The notes below the pieces were generated by a model. It was not told the DNA's origin. It was given only the letters and a program-made list of their open reading frames with translations, and did not search any database. From Edaphobacter aggregans DSM 19364 (lineage in GTDB: Bacteria; Acidobacteriota; Terriglobia; Terriglobales; Acidobacteriaceae): a stretch of 64,000 nt of DNA. The position numbers were made by a program, and so were the translations under genes. Each line of letters opens with the position of its first letter. Position 1 is the first letter of the stretch. The DNA is taken from assembly GCF_000745965.1 (NCBI RefSeq), contig NZ_JQKI01000022.1, positions 36,078 to 100,077 of the forward strand. The letters are read 5' to 3'. Shown piece after piece: positions 45,244-54,440 of this stretch.

Positions 45244-47346
45244 ATGAACATTCGCTACCGCCAGCTTGCCACGTTCCTTCTTCTCGTCTGCGCCGCATTC
45301 ACCAGTAGGTTTGCCGGTGCGCAAATAAAAGTCGTCGGGGATGGTGGGCCGGGCCCGGTGAAGGCGCAGCACCTGACGGCGGAGCTGGTCTCGCTGGCGC
45401 CGTCGATTGCGCCCGGCGGCACGCTGGACGTTGGGCTTGTCATCACTCTCGAGGAGAAGTGGCACGTCTACTGGATCAACGCCGGCGATTCGGGTGAGCC
45501 GCCGCGTATCAACTGGACGCTGCCCAAGGGCATTACTGCCGGGCCGATGCACTTTCCGATTCCTAGCCGGCTTCCGCTGGGGCCGCTGATGGACTTCGGC
45601 TACGAAGACGAGGTTGCGTTTCCGGTTCGGCTGACTGCGGCGAAGAACCTGAAGCCGGGCCCGATTCATCTGGATGCCAAGGTGGACTGGCTGGTGTGCC
45701 GTGAGGTCTGCATTCCGGGCAAGGCGCATCTGGGATTAAACCTGACTGTCGATCCACATGCTACGGCTCCGGCACAGCCTGTTGGTGCGCTGGGTGAGGC
45801 GCTGGGACTGCTGCCGAAGCCGGTTGCGACTGGCTTGAAGGTGACGGTGACCGGGGGCATGAAGGAGTTTGTGATCGACCTGATCACGGGCGAGAGCATT
45901 CCTGACGCCGAGTTCTATCCGTATGACCAGGAGCAGATTGCAAACGCAGGCGAGCAGAATGTTGAGCCGCTGTCCGATGGCGTGCGGCTGCGCGTGCCAC
46001 GAGCGCCTGAGCTGACGAAGCTGCCGGCGACGCTGCATGGGGTCATCAAGCTGGACGAGGAGCACGCCTACGAGGTGACGACTCCCGTGGTGGCCGGCGA
46101 GGTGCCGGGGTCGTCGCAGGGCAAGGGAGCGGCCGGAGCGGCGGGCAGTCTGACGACGCTGGCAGCGGTGGGCTTTGCGTTTGTCGGCGGAATCATTCTG
46201 AACCTGATGCCGTGCGTCTTTCCTGTGCTTTTTCTCAAGGGGCTGGCGCTGGTGCAGTCGTCGAACGAAGAGCGCGGCCGGATTCGCAGCCACGGTCTGG
46301 TGTACACGCTGGGCATTCTGGTCTCGTTCTGGGTGATTGTGGCAGCGCTTTTGATTGTGCGCGCGGGAGGAAGTCAGGCAGGGTGGGGCTTCCAGTTGCA
46401 GTCACCTGCCTTCCTGGCGATTCTGGCGTCGGGCATCTTCTTCTTTGCGCTGTCACTGGCGGGAATGTTCGATATTGGTCTGTCGCTGACGAGCGTTGGC
46501 GGCGAGTTGGCGCAGAAGCAGGGGTATACGGGGAGCTTCTTTACCGGGGTTCTGGCGACGGTGGTTGCGACTCCTTGCACGGCGCCGTTTATGGGGGCTG
46601 CCATCGGCTTCGCTCTGGCACAGCCTGGCTGGGTGACCTTCGCGGTCTTCACGGCGCTGGCGCTTGGGCTGGCCGCGCCGTACCTGTTGTTGAGCCTCCA
46701 GCCTGCGTGGACACGCCTGCTGCCGCGTCCGGGCGCGTGGATGGAGACCTTCAAGCAGATCACCGCAGTCATCTTCTTTGCCACGGTGATCTGGCTGACG
46801 TATGTGTATGGGAGTCTCTTTGCCGGTGGGCAGGGTGTCTATCATGCCGCTCTGCTGCTGAGCTGTTTCCTGCTGCTGGCGGTGGCGGGGTGGGTTCTGG
46901 GCAAGTGGCCGGCGCGGTGGTCGAGCTCGATTGCGGCTCTTTTGATTGGGGTGATTGCGCTTGCAGTGCCGCTCTATCAGCGGAAGGACACGACGCTTGC
47001 ATGGCAGCCTTATACGCAGCAGACACTGGAGCAGGCGCGAGCTGAGGGGCGTCCGGTGTTTATCGATTTTACGGCGGCGTGGTGCCTGTCGTGCCAGGTG
47101 AACGAGCGCGTGGTTCTGAAGTCGTCGGATGTTCAACAGCAGTTCCGGGATAACAAGGTGACGCTGCTGCGGGCGGACTGGACGCAGTATGATCCGGAGA
47201 TTACGAAGCAGCTGGCGTCGGTGGGCCGGAGCGGGGTTCCGACGTATGTGATCTATCCAGCAGGGAAGGGCGCGGCCGATGTGTTGCCTGAGCTGCTGAC
47301 CAAAGACATTGTTCTGACCGCACTGAAGAAGGACGCGAAGCAATGA
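45244..47346 (+). CDS. dsbD: Thiol:disulfide interchange protein DsbD
   Basis: Carries electrons from cytoplasmic thioredoxin to periplasmic disulfide isomerases or cytochrome maturation. The 700-residue product has a Sec signal, a periplasmic N-domain (about residues 35-290; cysteines in WLVCREVCIPG), an eight-helix core with cysteines in NLMPCVFPV and ATPCTAPF, and a C-terminal thioredoxin domain with CLSC (WCLSCQVNE). All three redox pairs are present. The downstream gene overlaps its stop (ATGA). Confidence 0.93.
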   Translation: MNIRYRQLATFLLLVCAAFTSRFAGAQIKVVGDGGPGPVKAQHLTAELVSLAPSIAPGGTLDVGLVITLEEKWHVYWINAGDSGEPPRINWTLPKGITAGPMHFPIPSRLPLGPLMDFGYEDEVAFPVRLTAAKNLKPGPIHLDAKVDWLVCREVCIPGKAHLGLNLTVDPHATAPAQPVGALGEALGLLPKPVATGLKVTVTGGMKEFVIDLITGESIPDAEFYPYDQEQIANAGEQNVEPLSDGVRLRVPRAPELTKLPATLHGVIKLDEEHAYEVTTPVVAGEVPGSSQGKGAAGAAGSLTTLAAVGFAFVGGIILNLMPCVFPVLFLKGLALVQSSNEERGRIRSHGLVYTLGILVSFWVIVAALLIVRAGGSQAGWGFQLQSPAFLAILASGIFFFALSLAGMFDIGLSLTSVGGELAQKQGYTGSFFTGVLATVVATPCTAPFMGAAIGFALAQPGWVTFAVFTALALGLAAPYLLLSLQPAWTRLLPRPGAWMETFKQITAVIFFATVIWLTYVYGSLFAGGQGVYHAALLLSCFLLLAVAGWVLGKWPARWSSSIAALLIGVIALAVPLYQRKDTTLAWQPYTQQTLEQARAEGRPVFIDFTAAWCLSCQVNERVVLKSSDVQQQFRDNKVTLLRADWTQYDPEITKQLASVGRSGVPTYVIYPAGKGAADVLPELLTKDIVLTALKKDAKQ

Positions 47347-47747
47347 GCGTAGCTGTTGCGGCACACGAGGATGAACAGCGCATCCGCGAGCTTGTGGATG
47401 CGTGGGGGCAGGCTTCCTGCACAGGTGATCTTGCCGCGCAGCTGAACATGGTGACCGACGACGTCGTCTTTCTGACTGCGGGCAGCGTGCCGATGCGGCG
47501 CGAGGAGTTTGCCGAGCGCTATCGCTCCATGATCGAGCAGGTAAAGCTGGAGGTCCGGTCGAGCCCGCGGGAGATTACGGTGACGGGGGATGTTGCCGTG
47601 CTGTGGAATCTGCTGGAGGTGAGCATTACTCCGCTGGCCGGAGGCGAGACGATGAAGCGAGCGGGCAACACGCTTACGGTGCTGCGCCGCGGCGACGATG
47701 GCCAGTGGCGCATATGGCGCGATGCCAATATGCTGGCGCCGGCGTAA
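47343..47747 (+). CDS. SnoaL/NTF2-like fold protein (SgcJ/EcaC type)
   Basis: A 134-residue single-domain NTF2-fold protein: IRELVDAWGQASCTGDLAAQLNMVTDDVVFL is the family start and GNTLTVLRRGDDGQWRIWRDANM the end. Function is unknown. The start overlaps the dsbD stop by four bases, implying co-translation. Confidence 0.85.
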   Translation: MSVAVAAHEDEQRIRELVDAWGQASCTGDLAAQLNMVTDDVVFLTAGSVPMRREEFAERYRSMIEQVKLEVRSSPREITVTGDVAVLWNLLEVSITPLAGGETMKRAGNTLTVLRRGDDGQWRIWRDANMLAPA

Positions 47748-47812
47748 TGTGACAGATTGCGTTGCACACTGTCTTCATCAGGGGAGAAAATAGCGGCGTG
47801 GAGGTGATCGTC

Positions 47813-48415
47813 ATGATTCATCGCCGTATTCTTTCCTTCGCCTTCAGTCTGAGTACCCTTTCCGTTTTTGCGCTTGCACCGGGCTCGTCGGCGCCCGATT
47901 TCAAGGGGACGGACTCGAACGGCGTCAACCATACGCTCTCGCAGTATCGCGGCAAGTATGTTGTGCTGGAGTGGGCGAACAAGGGTTGTCCGTACGACCA
48001 GAAGCACTACCTGAGCGGTAACATGGAGTCGCTGCAGCGTGAGTGGACTGCAAAGGGCGTCGTGTGGCTCTCGGTGATCTCATCAGCTCCGGGGGAACAG
48101 GGTCACGTGACGGCCGCGGAAGAGAATCAGTACCTGAAGATGATGAAGGCGGTGCCAACTGCGGCGCTGCTCGACCCGGACGGCACGATCGGGCATCTGT
48201 ATCAGGCCAAGACTACGCCGCACATCTTCGTGATCGATCCGCAGGGCAAGTTGATCTATCAGGGGGCGATCGACGATAAGCCGACAACGGACCAGGCGGA
48301 TATCAAGACGGCGCGCAATTATCTGAATGACGCGCTGACTGCGGCGATGGCAGGGAAGCCGGTTCCTGTGGCTAGCACGCGTCCCTATGGCTGTTCGGTG
48401 AAGTACAAGGATTGA
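47813..48415 (+). CDS. Exported redoxin (AhpC/TSA-type thioredoxin-fold) protein
   Basis: A 200-residue protein with a Sec signal (residues 1-21) and a thioredoxin-fold domain. The active-site region is WANKGCPYDQKHY, with a single cysteine (no CxxC), so it may be peroxiredoxin-like or a thiol partner. An excellent GGAGGTGATC precedes the ATG, ruling out the longer open frame. It lies after dsbD and the NTF2-like gene, suggesting a periplasmic redox set. Confidence 0.82.
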   Translation: MIHRRILSFAFSLSTLSVFALAPGSSAPDFKGTDSNGVNHTLSQYRGKYVVLEWANKGCPYDQKHYLSGNMESLQREWTAKGVVWLSVISSAPGEQGHVTAAEENQYLKMMKAVPTAALLDPDGTIGHLYQAKTTPHIFVIDPQGKLIYQGAIDDKPTTDQADIKTARNYLNDALTAAMAGKPVPVASTRPYGCSVKYKD

Positions 48416-48419
48416 TGCG

Positions 48420-49757
48420 CTAGCCGCGCTTTTGGGACTTAATGCGCGCGATGTCTTCCATGCGCTGCGCGAGGAGCTTTTCGCGGCCTTCAGCGGTGGG
48501 ATGGTAGTAGCGGCGGCCTGCGAGCGAGGGCGGCAGGCACTCCATGTCGGCGACACGGCCTTCGACGTCGTGGGCGTACTGGTAGCCTTTGCCGTAGTCG
48601 AGCTCCTTCATGAGTTTTGTGGGTGCGTTGCGCAGGTGTAGGGGCACGGGCTCCGCCGCGGTGGCCTGGATGTCGCCGCGTACAGTGTTGTAGGCCGTGT
48701 AGACGGCGTTCGATTTTGGAGCGAGCGCGAGATAGACGACTGCCTGTGCGAGGGCGAGTTCGCCTTCGGGGTGACCGAGGAAGTGCATGGCATCTTTTGC
48801 CGAGAGGCAGAGATTGAGCGCTTCGGGCGCGGCGAGGCCGATGTCTTCCACGGCCATGCGGACGACGCGGCGCGCGACGTACATGGGGTCTTCGCCTGCC
48901 TCGAGCATGCGACCCAGCCAGTAGAGCGCGGCGTCCGCGTCGGAGTTGCGGACGCTCTTGTGGAGCGCCGAGATGATGTCGTAGTGCTGCTCGCCCTGCT
49001 TGTCGTAGAGCAGCACGCGGCGTTGGAGGGCTTCGGCGGCGACGTCTTTGGTCAGGGTGTGCTCGTTGCGTCCCTGGGCGAGACGCGCGGCGACCTCGAG
49101 TGCGTTGAGGGCGTTGCGTGCGTCTCCGCTGGAGTAGGAGGCGATGGTGGCGAGGGCTTCGTCTGCAGCAGTGATGCCCCAGTCGCCGAGGCCGCGGTCA
49201 GGGTCGGTGAGGGCGCGGCGCAAAAGGGCGACGATCTGTTCTTCGGTGAGCGCGGCGAGCGTGTAGACGCGGCAGCGTGAGAGCAGCGCGGCGATGATCT
49301 CGAAGGAGGGGTTCTCGGTGGTGGCGCCGATCAGCCGGATGGTTCCGCGTTCGACGTAGGGGAGGAAGGCGTCCTGCTGGGCTTTGTTGAAGCGATGAAT
49401 CTCGTCGACGAAGAGGATGGTACGGGAGCCGAGGTGCGAGGCTTTCTCGGCGTCTGCCATGACCTGCTTGATCTCCTTGATGCCACTGAGGACGGCGGAG
49501 AACTCGATGAAGCTAGCCTGGGTGCGATGGGCGATGATTTTGGCGAGGGTGGTCTTGCCGGTGCCGGGCGGTCCCCAGAAGATCATCGAGGTGGCGTCGT
49601 CGTTCTCGACGGCGACGCGCAGGGGCTTGCCGGGCGCGAGCAGATGCTCTTGGCCGACGTACTCGTCGAGGGTACGCGGACGCATGCGTTCGGCGAGCGG
49701 GGCCTGCCGGGAGGGGGCCGAGGCGGCGACGACCGGGGATGTGTCGAAGAGGTTCAT
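48420..49757 (-). CDS. rarA: Replication-associated recombination protein A (MgsA/WRNIP1 type)
   Basis: AAA+ ATPase acting at stalled forks. The 445-residue protein has Walker A GPPGTGKTT (62-70), Walker B with FVDEIHRFNKAQQDAFLP, a sensor region and the C-terminal MgsA tetramerisation domain. The frame is open well upstream, but MNLFDTSPVV at 49757 gives normal length and overlaps the upstream methyltransferase stop by four bases. It converges with the redoxin gene. Confidence 0.95.
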   Translation of the reverse strand: MNLFDTSPVVAASAPSRQAPLAERMRPRTLDEYVGQEHLLAPGKPLRVAVENDDATSMIFWGPPGTGKTTLAKIIAHRTQASFIEFSAVLSGIKEIKQVMADAEKASHLGSRTILFVDEIHRFNKAQQDAFLPYVERGTIRLIGATTENPSFEIIAALLSRCRVYTLAALTEEQIVALLRRALTDPDRGLGDWGITAADEALATIASYSSGDARNALNALEVAARLAQGRNEHTLTKDVAAEALQRRVLLYDKQGEQHYDIISALHKSVRNSDADAALYWLGRMLEAGEDPMYVARRVVRMAVEDIGLAAPEALNLCLSAKDAMHFLGHPEGELALAQAVVYLALAPKSNAVYTAYNTVRGDIQATAAEPVPLHLRNAPTKLMKELDYGKGYQYAHDVEGRVADMECLPPSLAGRRYYHPTAEGREKLLAQRMEDIARIKSQKRG

Positions 49758-50614
49758 CGGTTGGCTCCGGTTGGGCGGCGCCGCAGTGGGCCGGGGATAC
49801 GTTCGGGAGCGGAGGCGGAATGCGATGCAGCGCGCTGACGCGATGCCTCGTAGAGTAGCAGGGAGCCTGCGACTGCGGCGTTGAGGCTCTCCACGGGGCC
49901 GGGGCAAGAGATGGTGATGCGCGATGTGGCGAGCGATATCCATTCGGGCGCGAGGCCCGCGCCCTCGTTGCCGATCATGATGGCACAGGCCTGGGTGAGG
50001 TCGGCATCCTGCGCAGAGAGAACGCTCTTGCCCTCTGCTCCTACGGCGGCCAGCAGATGGATGCCGCGCTGTCGTAGATCCTCGAGATCTGCTTTGGTGA
50101 CGGAGAGGATGGGCATGCGAAAGGTGCTGCCGACACTGGCGCGGAGGGCCTTCTGGTTCCACTGATTGACGGTGCCGGGGGTCGTGAGGACGGCGTCTGC
50201 GCCGAAGGCCTCGGCTGAACGGATGAGGGTGCCGAGGTTGCCGGGGTCCTGCAATCCGACGGCGACGAGCGCGAGTGGAGAGGCAGACTCGAGGATTTCC
50301 TGAAGCTGGTGCACGGGAGGGGTGACGAGAGCTGCGATGCCCTGCGGCGAGCGAGTGTCGACAGCGCTGGCGAAGACATGGTCGGTGAGGCGAACGACTT
50401 CAACGCTGTGCGGCAGGGCGCGGGGAGGCTCGCGCCGCTCGCTGAGGAAGACGACTTTGGGAGTGATGCCGCTGCGCAGTGCCTCCTCGAGCAGATGATC
50501 GCCTTCGATGGCGACGAAGCCGTCGCTGAGCCGAGTGTTCGCGGAAAAGGCAGCGCGGAGCTGCTTCACTCGTGCGTTGGTTCGACTTGAGATCGCCGCT
50601 GTTACAACCGCCAT
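49754..50614 (-). CDS. TrmH/SpoU family RNA methyltransferase
   Basis: A 286-residue SPOUT methyltransferase with an N-terminal substrate-binding domain (about residues 1-95) and a knotted catalytic domain with LVAVGLQDPGNLGTLIRSAEAFGA (motif 1), IMIGNEGAGLAPE (motif 2) and PGPVESLNAAVAGSLLLYE (motif 3). It probably 2'-O-methylates rRNA or tRNA. It is coupled to rarA. Confidence 0.92.
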   Translation of the reverse strand: MAVVTAAISSRTNARVKQLRAAFSANTRLSDGFVAIEGDHLLEEALRSGITPKVVFLSERREPPRALPHSVEVVRLTDHVFASAVDTRSPQGIAALVTPPVHQLQEILESASPLALVAVGLQDPGNLGTLIRSAEAFGADAVLTTPGTVNQWNQKALRASVGSTFRMPILSVTKADLEDLRQRGIHLLAAVGAEGKSVLSAQDADLTQACAIMIGNEGAGLAPEWISLATSRITISCPGPVESLNAAVAGSLLLYEASRQRAASHSASAPERIPGPLRRRPTGANR

Positions 50615-50716
50615 CTCAAAATCTTACGCCGTTTGGTTTTGCGGGCGTGCCTTGAGCCTGCAGTAGCGGTGTGCTATGTTCCGAGATGCCCGCATAAGGC
50701 ACAGGAGCTTCGTGAT

Positions 50717-51361
50717 TTGACGGCCGAGACTCTCCGCATTCATCCCGACGAACCCGAGCCGGAGCTGGTATCCGAGGTTGCGACGAGACTTCACGCGGGA
50801 CAGGTGGTTGCGTTACCGACAGATACCTTTTATGGGCTTGCGGTGGATCCGGTGAACCTGCGGGCAGTGGAGCGCATCTACGAGCTGAAGTCGCGCGCGC
50901 GGCACAAGCCGCTCTCGCTGCTGATCCATGATGTCGCCCAGGCTTATGAGCTTGCGCGGGGATTGGATACGGCGTTCGACCGTCTGGCGGAGCGCTTCTG
51001 GCCGGGGCCGCTTACTCTGGTGGTCAAGGCGGGGTCGAAGCTCCCGCTTCGGGTGACGGCGAACACGGGCAACGTTGCGCTGCGCGTGCCCGAGGCTGCG
51101 ATTCCACGCGCTGTGGTCGCTACGCTCGGCCTGCCGATTACGGCGACCTCGGCGAACCTCTCCGGCATGCCGGAGTGCACGTATGCGAATGGGGTTCGGG
51201 ATCAGTTGGGCGACAAGATTCCGCTGATAGTGGATGGTGGACCTACGGCGCGCTCGGTCGCGACGACGATCGTCGATCTTTCGGGCGGGGGCAACTCGTG
51301 GATGATCCTTCGCGAGGGCGCCATTCCGACGCACGAGGTTGTGCTTACGCTGCAACGCTAG
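50717..51361 (+). CDS. tsaC: L-threonylcarbamoyladenylate synthase
   Basis: YrdC/Sua5 domain protein that makes the activated threonylcarbamoyl-AMP for tRNA t6A37. The signature PTDTFYGLAVDP, the KSRARHKPLSLLI segment and TATSANLSG are present; at about 214 residues it is the short TsaC type without the Sua5 domain. No ATG fits: a TTG at 50717 has AGGAG nine bases upstream, and I use it; the TTG at 50633 has no ribosome site. Confidence 0.92.
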   Translation: MTAETLRIHPDEPEPELVSEVATRLHAGQVVALPTDTFYGLAVDPVNLRAVERIYELKSRARHKPLSLLIHDVAQAYELARGLDTAFDRLAERFWPGPLTLVVKAGSKLPLRVTANTGNVALRVPEAAIPRAVVATLGLPITATSANLSGMPECTYANGVRDQLGDKIPLIVDGGPTARSVATTIVDLSGGGNSWMILREGAIPTHEVVLTLQR

Positions 51362-51363
51362 CG

Positions 51364-51394
51364 CTCAGGAGAGAGGAAATCTCTCACTCCTGAG
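51364..51394 (+). terminator. Hairpin after tsaC
   Basis: CTCAGGAG / CTCCTGAG arms with a further inner GAG/CTC pair start two bases after the tsaC stop. No U-run follows, so it may only stabilise or attenuate. Confidence 0.4.
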
Positions 51395-51423
51395 AGGCCG
51401 GATACCGTACACTCGATCCTGCC

Positions 51424-52101
51424 ATGATCGTCCCGGCATCCAACCTACGGTACAAGGGTTCCTCAAGGGGACGAACGCTGCTTCGCAGTCTGATGCTTGC
51501 GCTTCTGCTTGGTGGGGGGGCATGGGTTGTCTACGTCGCGCAGCAGATCTCGGAGGTGGCGGATCATGATGAGGCGCAGCAAGCCGATGCCATCGCCGTG
51601 TTTGGGGCGGCGGAGTACCGGGGCCGCCCCTCACCGACCTTTCACTTCCGGCTGGACCATGCGGTGGATCTGTATCGCAGGCAGATTGCTCCGATCGTGA
51701 TTACGCTGGGCGGGGGCAGTGATAAGGACTCAGGCAATACGGAGGGTGCGGTCGGGCGCGACTACCTGCTTGCGAATGGCATTCCGTTCGGGAACATCAT
51801 CGCGGAGACGCACTCGATGGATACAGAGCAGCAGGTGCAGCGGCTGGCGGCGATTGCGCGCGAGTACAACCTGCGCCATATCGTCGTCGTTTCGGATGGT
51901 ACGCATCTGTTTCGTATACGCGAGCTCTGCCGGGATGCGGGCCTGGATGTCTACACCTCTCCGCGTGCGACGGTAGGACACCTCAGTAGTTACGACCTTG
52001 TGATGCGGTATATCCACGAGATTGTGAGCTATGCTGCGTCGAAGCTTCATCTGGATATCGGCTGGCCGCGCCGGTGGCTGGCGGGCGAGGAAGATATCTA
52101 G
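51424..52101 (+). CDS. YdcF family protein (DUF218)
   Basis: A 225-residue inner-membrane protein with one N-terminal helix (about residues 21-40) and a DUF218 domain: ADAIAVFGAAEYRGRPSPTF, ITLGGGSDKDSGNTEG, AETHSMDTEQQV and VVVSDGTHLFR. Some family members work in envelope polysaccharide metabolism (e.g. SanA, ElyC); the role here is unknown. Confidence 0.88.
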   Translation: MIVPASNLRYKGSSRGRTLLRSLMLALLLGGGAWVVYVAQQISEVADHDEAQQADAIAVFGAAEYRGRPSPTFHFRLDHAVDLYRRQIAPIVITLGGGSDKDSGNTEGAVGRDYLLANGIPFGNIIAETHSMDTEQQVQRLAAIAREYNLRHIVVVSDGTHLFRIRELCRDAGLDVYTSPRATVGHLSSYDLVMRYIHEIVSYAASKLHLDIGWPRRWLAGEEDI

Positions 52102-52949
52102 CTCAGGGCGGTCGCGATCAGGGCTGCGACGAGAGTTGAGGCGAAGTTGACCAGATCGTTTCCGATCCAGCCATGTCGTTCCGCGGTGGCACCGAGGAGG
52201 CTGTCGAAGAAAAGACCCGCGGAGGCGGCGAGAAAGATACGAACCTTGCCGGGTGAGAGCGAGTCGTGGGCTGCGCCGATGGCTACGATGACGGCTGCGG
52301 CCGCAAGGCCGGCGGCGGTTCCGATGAGGCTGATGCCGCCGTCGGTTCCCTCCGGAACGCTTCGCCAAGTGGTCAGCAGGCGAGCGGGGCCGGCTGCGGC
52401 CTGGCCGACCTCGGAGGATACGGTATCGGCAGCGGCCTCGGCCAGCGCGGCGATGGAGCCATCGTAGCGGCCAGCGGTGGCGAAGAGGGCTGCGACTCCG
52501 AGATTGGCTACGATCTGCGAGGCCTTTCGGCCATGGCGAGACTCGGAGAGGCCGCGCGCCTCCTTCTTCGCTCGTCCGAACTTTGTCGCAGCGAAGGAGA
52601 GGACGAAGACTGCGACGAGTGCTGCCACGGCGGGACGCGGGACGGGATAGGCGGAGTAGCGCGTCCACACCTCCGGCGACTGGGCGAGGATGAAGCAGAT
52701 GAGGAAGCCCATGAACGAGGCCGCGGTGGTTGCGGCGCGCAGCAGCCAGACGAGCAGGGCGAATCCGGCGCTGAAGAGGAGGGGACGTGCGAGGGGCCAG
52801 AGGGGAAGTCCCAGCTTGAGGGCGCCGACCGGCGGGGCCACGGCTGCCAGGACTAGCAGTATGCCGACGACCCAGGCCAAAATGCTGGACTGCAGGCGGT
52901 CTTTGTCTTTGGCGATCGTCTTGTGCCAGCCATCGAATTCCCCGGTCAT
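52098..52949 (-). CDS. DUF92 domain membrane protein
   Basis: A 283-residue polytopic protein of the DUF92/TMEM19 family, which includes phytyl-phosphate kinase (VTE6). The motifs are ALAEAAADTVSSEVGQ, GTDGGISLIGT and FFDSLLGATAERHG. Substrate is unknown; a polyprenol or diacyl lipid head-group role is possible. It overlaps the end of the YdcF-like gene on the other strand by four bases. Confidence 0.85.
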   Translation of the reverse strand: MTGEFDGWHKTIAKDKDRLQSSILAWVVGILLVLAAVAPPVGALKLGLPLWPLARPLLFSAGFALLVWLLRAATTAASFMGFLICFILAQSPEVWTRYSAYPVPRPAVAALVAVFVLSFAATKFGRAKKEARGLSESRHGRKASQIVANLGVAALFATAGRYDGSIAALAEAAADTVSSEVGQAAAGPARLLTTWRSVPEGTDGGISLIGTAAGLAAAAVIVAIGAAHDSLSPGKVRIFLAASAGLFFDSLLGATAERHGWIGNDLVNFASTLVAALIATALS

Positions 52950-53026
52950 GCCGATTCTCCTCTCTCGCGGTGATTTACAATCACATCCAGAGCATAGCCA
53001 ACATCAGCAGCACCGTGGGAGCAGTT

Positions 53027-54391
53027 TTGCATTTAGCAAGAATCGAAGCAGAGGAAACCACAGCGGCCGGGGCCAACCGGCGGTCCAGGCGGTTTCGAGT
53101 CAGTTCTCGGCTCCAGGCCATCACTACATTCGCCCTTGCAGTCGCGGGCCTGGCGGCGCTTACGGGTTGTGGCAACGTGTACCGCCCTGTGGTGACTGCT
53201 ATCAACCCAGTGGGTCCGGCGGCTCAGCCGCAGAAGTATGCCATTGCGATCTCAAACCCCGGTCCGGGACTTCCGGGCCTGATCACGATCGTCGATTTCT
53301 CCGGCGATACGGTGCTGATTAACGCAAACATCGGCGTTGCTCCGTACTACTTCATCCTGGACGCCTCGGGCACGACGGGGTACACGCTGAACGGGGACGG
53401 CACCCTGACCAGTTTCGATGTCTCGAACCAGCTGCAGACCAGGGACGTGATCCAGACGACGCTGCTGAATGGAGCAGCACCGAACAGCATCTTTCCGGAC
53501 GTTACATCAACCTTCATTACGGAGCCGGGCCGCGGTGCAGTGGCGCAGCTGAAGGGCGCGCCGCCTGCTCTCAACCAGGAGCTTCCTGTGGCCGCAGGCT
53601 ACACGCCGGTCTACATTGCCGGGTTCTCAAGTTCGCCGCGCGCTTACGTGATCAGCCAGAGCACGGGCGGAGGTAACGGGCAGGTAGCGGCGATTGAGAT
53701 ATCAAGCAACACTATCTCGAGTACGATTCCTGTCGGCAGCAGCCCCGTTTACGGTGTGATGACGGCGGACGGCAAGCGCGCGTTCATTATGAACCAGGGC
53801 GACGGCACGGTCTCGGTGATCAACTCGCAGACCAATCAGCTCGATGCTGTGCCTGCTCCGGCGGTGAATCCGGTGCCGGTTGGAACCTCGCCGGTGTGGG
53901 CGGACCTGGCGCCGACCCGCAACGAACTGGTGGTTGTGAACGCGGGCAGCGGAGACGCCAAGGGTTCGGTCAGCGTTGTCAATATTCCGCTGTGCTCGGC
54001 ATCGGCGCTCCCGGGCAATCCGAACTGCGACGTCAACAATCCGATCGATGCGAATGGTTTCGGACAGGTGCTGGCGACGGTTCCAGTGGGAGTGAATCCG
54101 CGCATGATCGCGGTACTGCAGGATGGGAGCCGCGCGTATGTGGTGAATCAGGCGGACAGTACGGTGTCGGTCGTCAATCTGACGACGAACACTGTGACGG
54201 CTACGATTCCTGTTCCGGCAACGACGCACCCGAACTTTATTGCGGTCATCAACGGAACTCCGACCGGCAAGGTCTACGTGACTTCGCCTGAGTCGGACCA
54301 GATGACGATCATCCGGACGGATACTGACAGGGTGGAGACGACGATTCCGCTGCAAGGAAAAGGTGTGATGGTTCGGGCGCAGCTGCCTTAG
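53027..54391 (+). CDS. YncE-like beta-propeller lipoprotein
   Basis: A 454-residue protein with a lipobox LAALTGCGN and a C-terminal domain of YVTN-type beta-propeller repeats (IPVGSSPVYGVMTADGKRAFIMNQGDGTVSVIN; ATVPVGVNPRMIAVLQDGSRAYVVNQADSTVSVVN). It is likely an envelope-exposed adhesion or binding protein; function unknown. The start is uncertain: I use the TTG with GGGAG five bases upstream, since the first GTG (52970) has no ribosome site and sits 21 bases from the divergent gene. Confidence 0.75.
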   Translation: MHLARIEAEETTAAGANRRSRRFRVSSRLQAITTFALAVAGLAALTGCGNVYRPVVTAINPVGPAAQPQKYAIAISNPGPGLPGLITIVDFSGDTVLINANIGVAPYYFILDASGTTGYTLNGDGTLTSFDVSNQLQTRDVIQTTLLNGAAPNSIFPDVTSTFITEPGRGAVAQLKGAPPALNQELPVAAGYTPVYIAGFSSSPRAYVISQSTGGGNGQVAAIEISSNTISSTIPVGSSPVYGVMTADGKRAFIMNQGDGTVSVINSQTNQLDAVPAPAVNPVPVGTSPVWADLAPTRNELVVVNAGSGDAKGSVSVVNIPLCSASALPGNPNCDVNNPIDANGFGQVLATVPVGVNPRMIAVLQDGSRAYVVNQADSTVSVVNLTTNTVTATIPVPATTHPNFIAVINGTPTGKVYVTSPESDQMTIIRTDTDRVETTIPLQGKGVMVRAQLP

Positions 54392-54440
54392 GGCATCTCA
54401 GGACGCCCGAACCGTTTCGCGTTTGATAGGGCCTAGATCC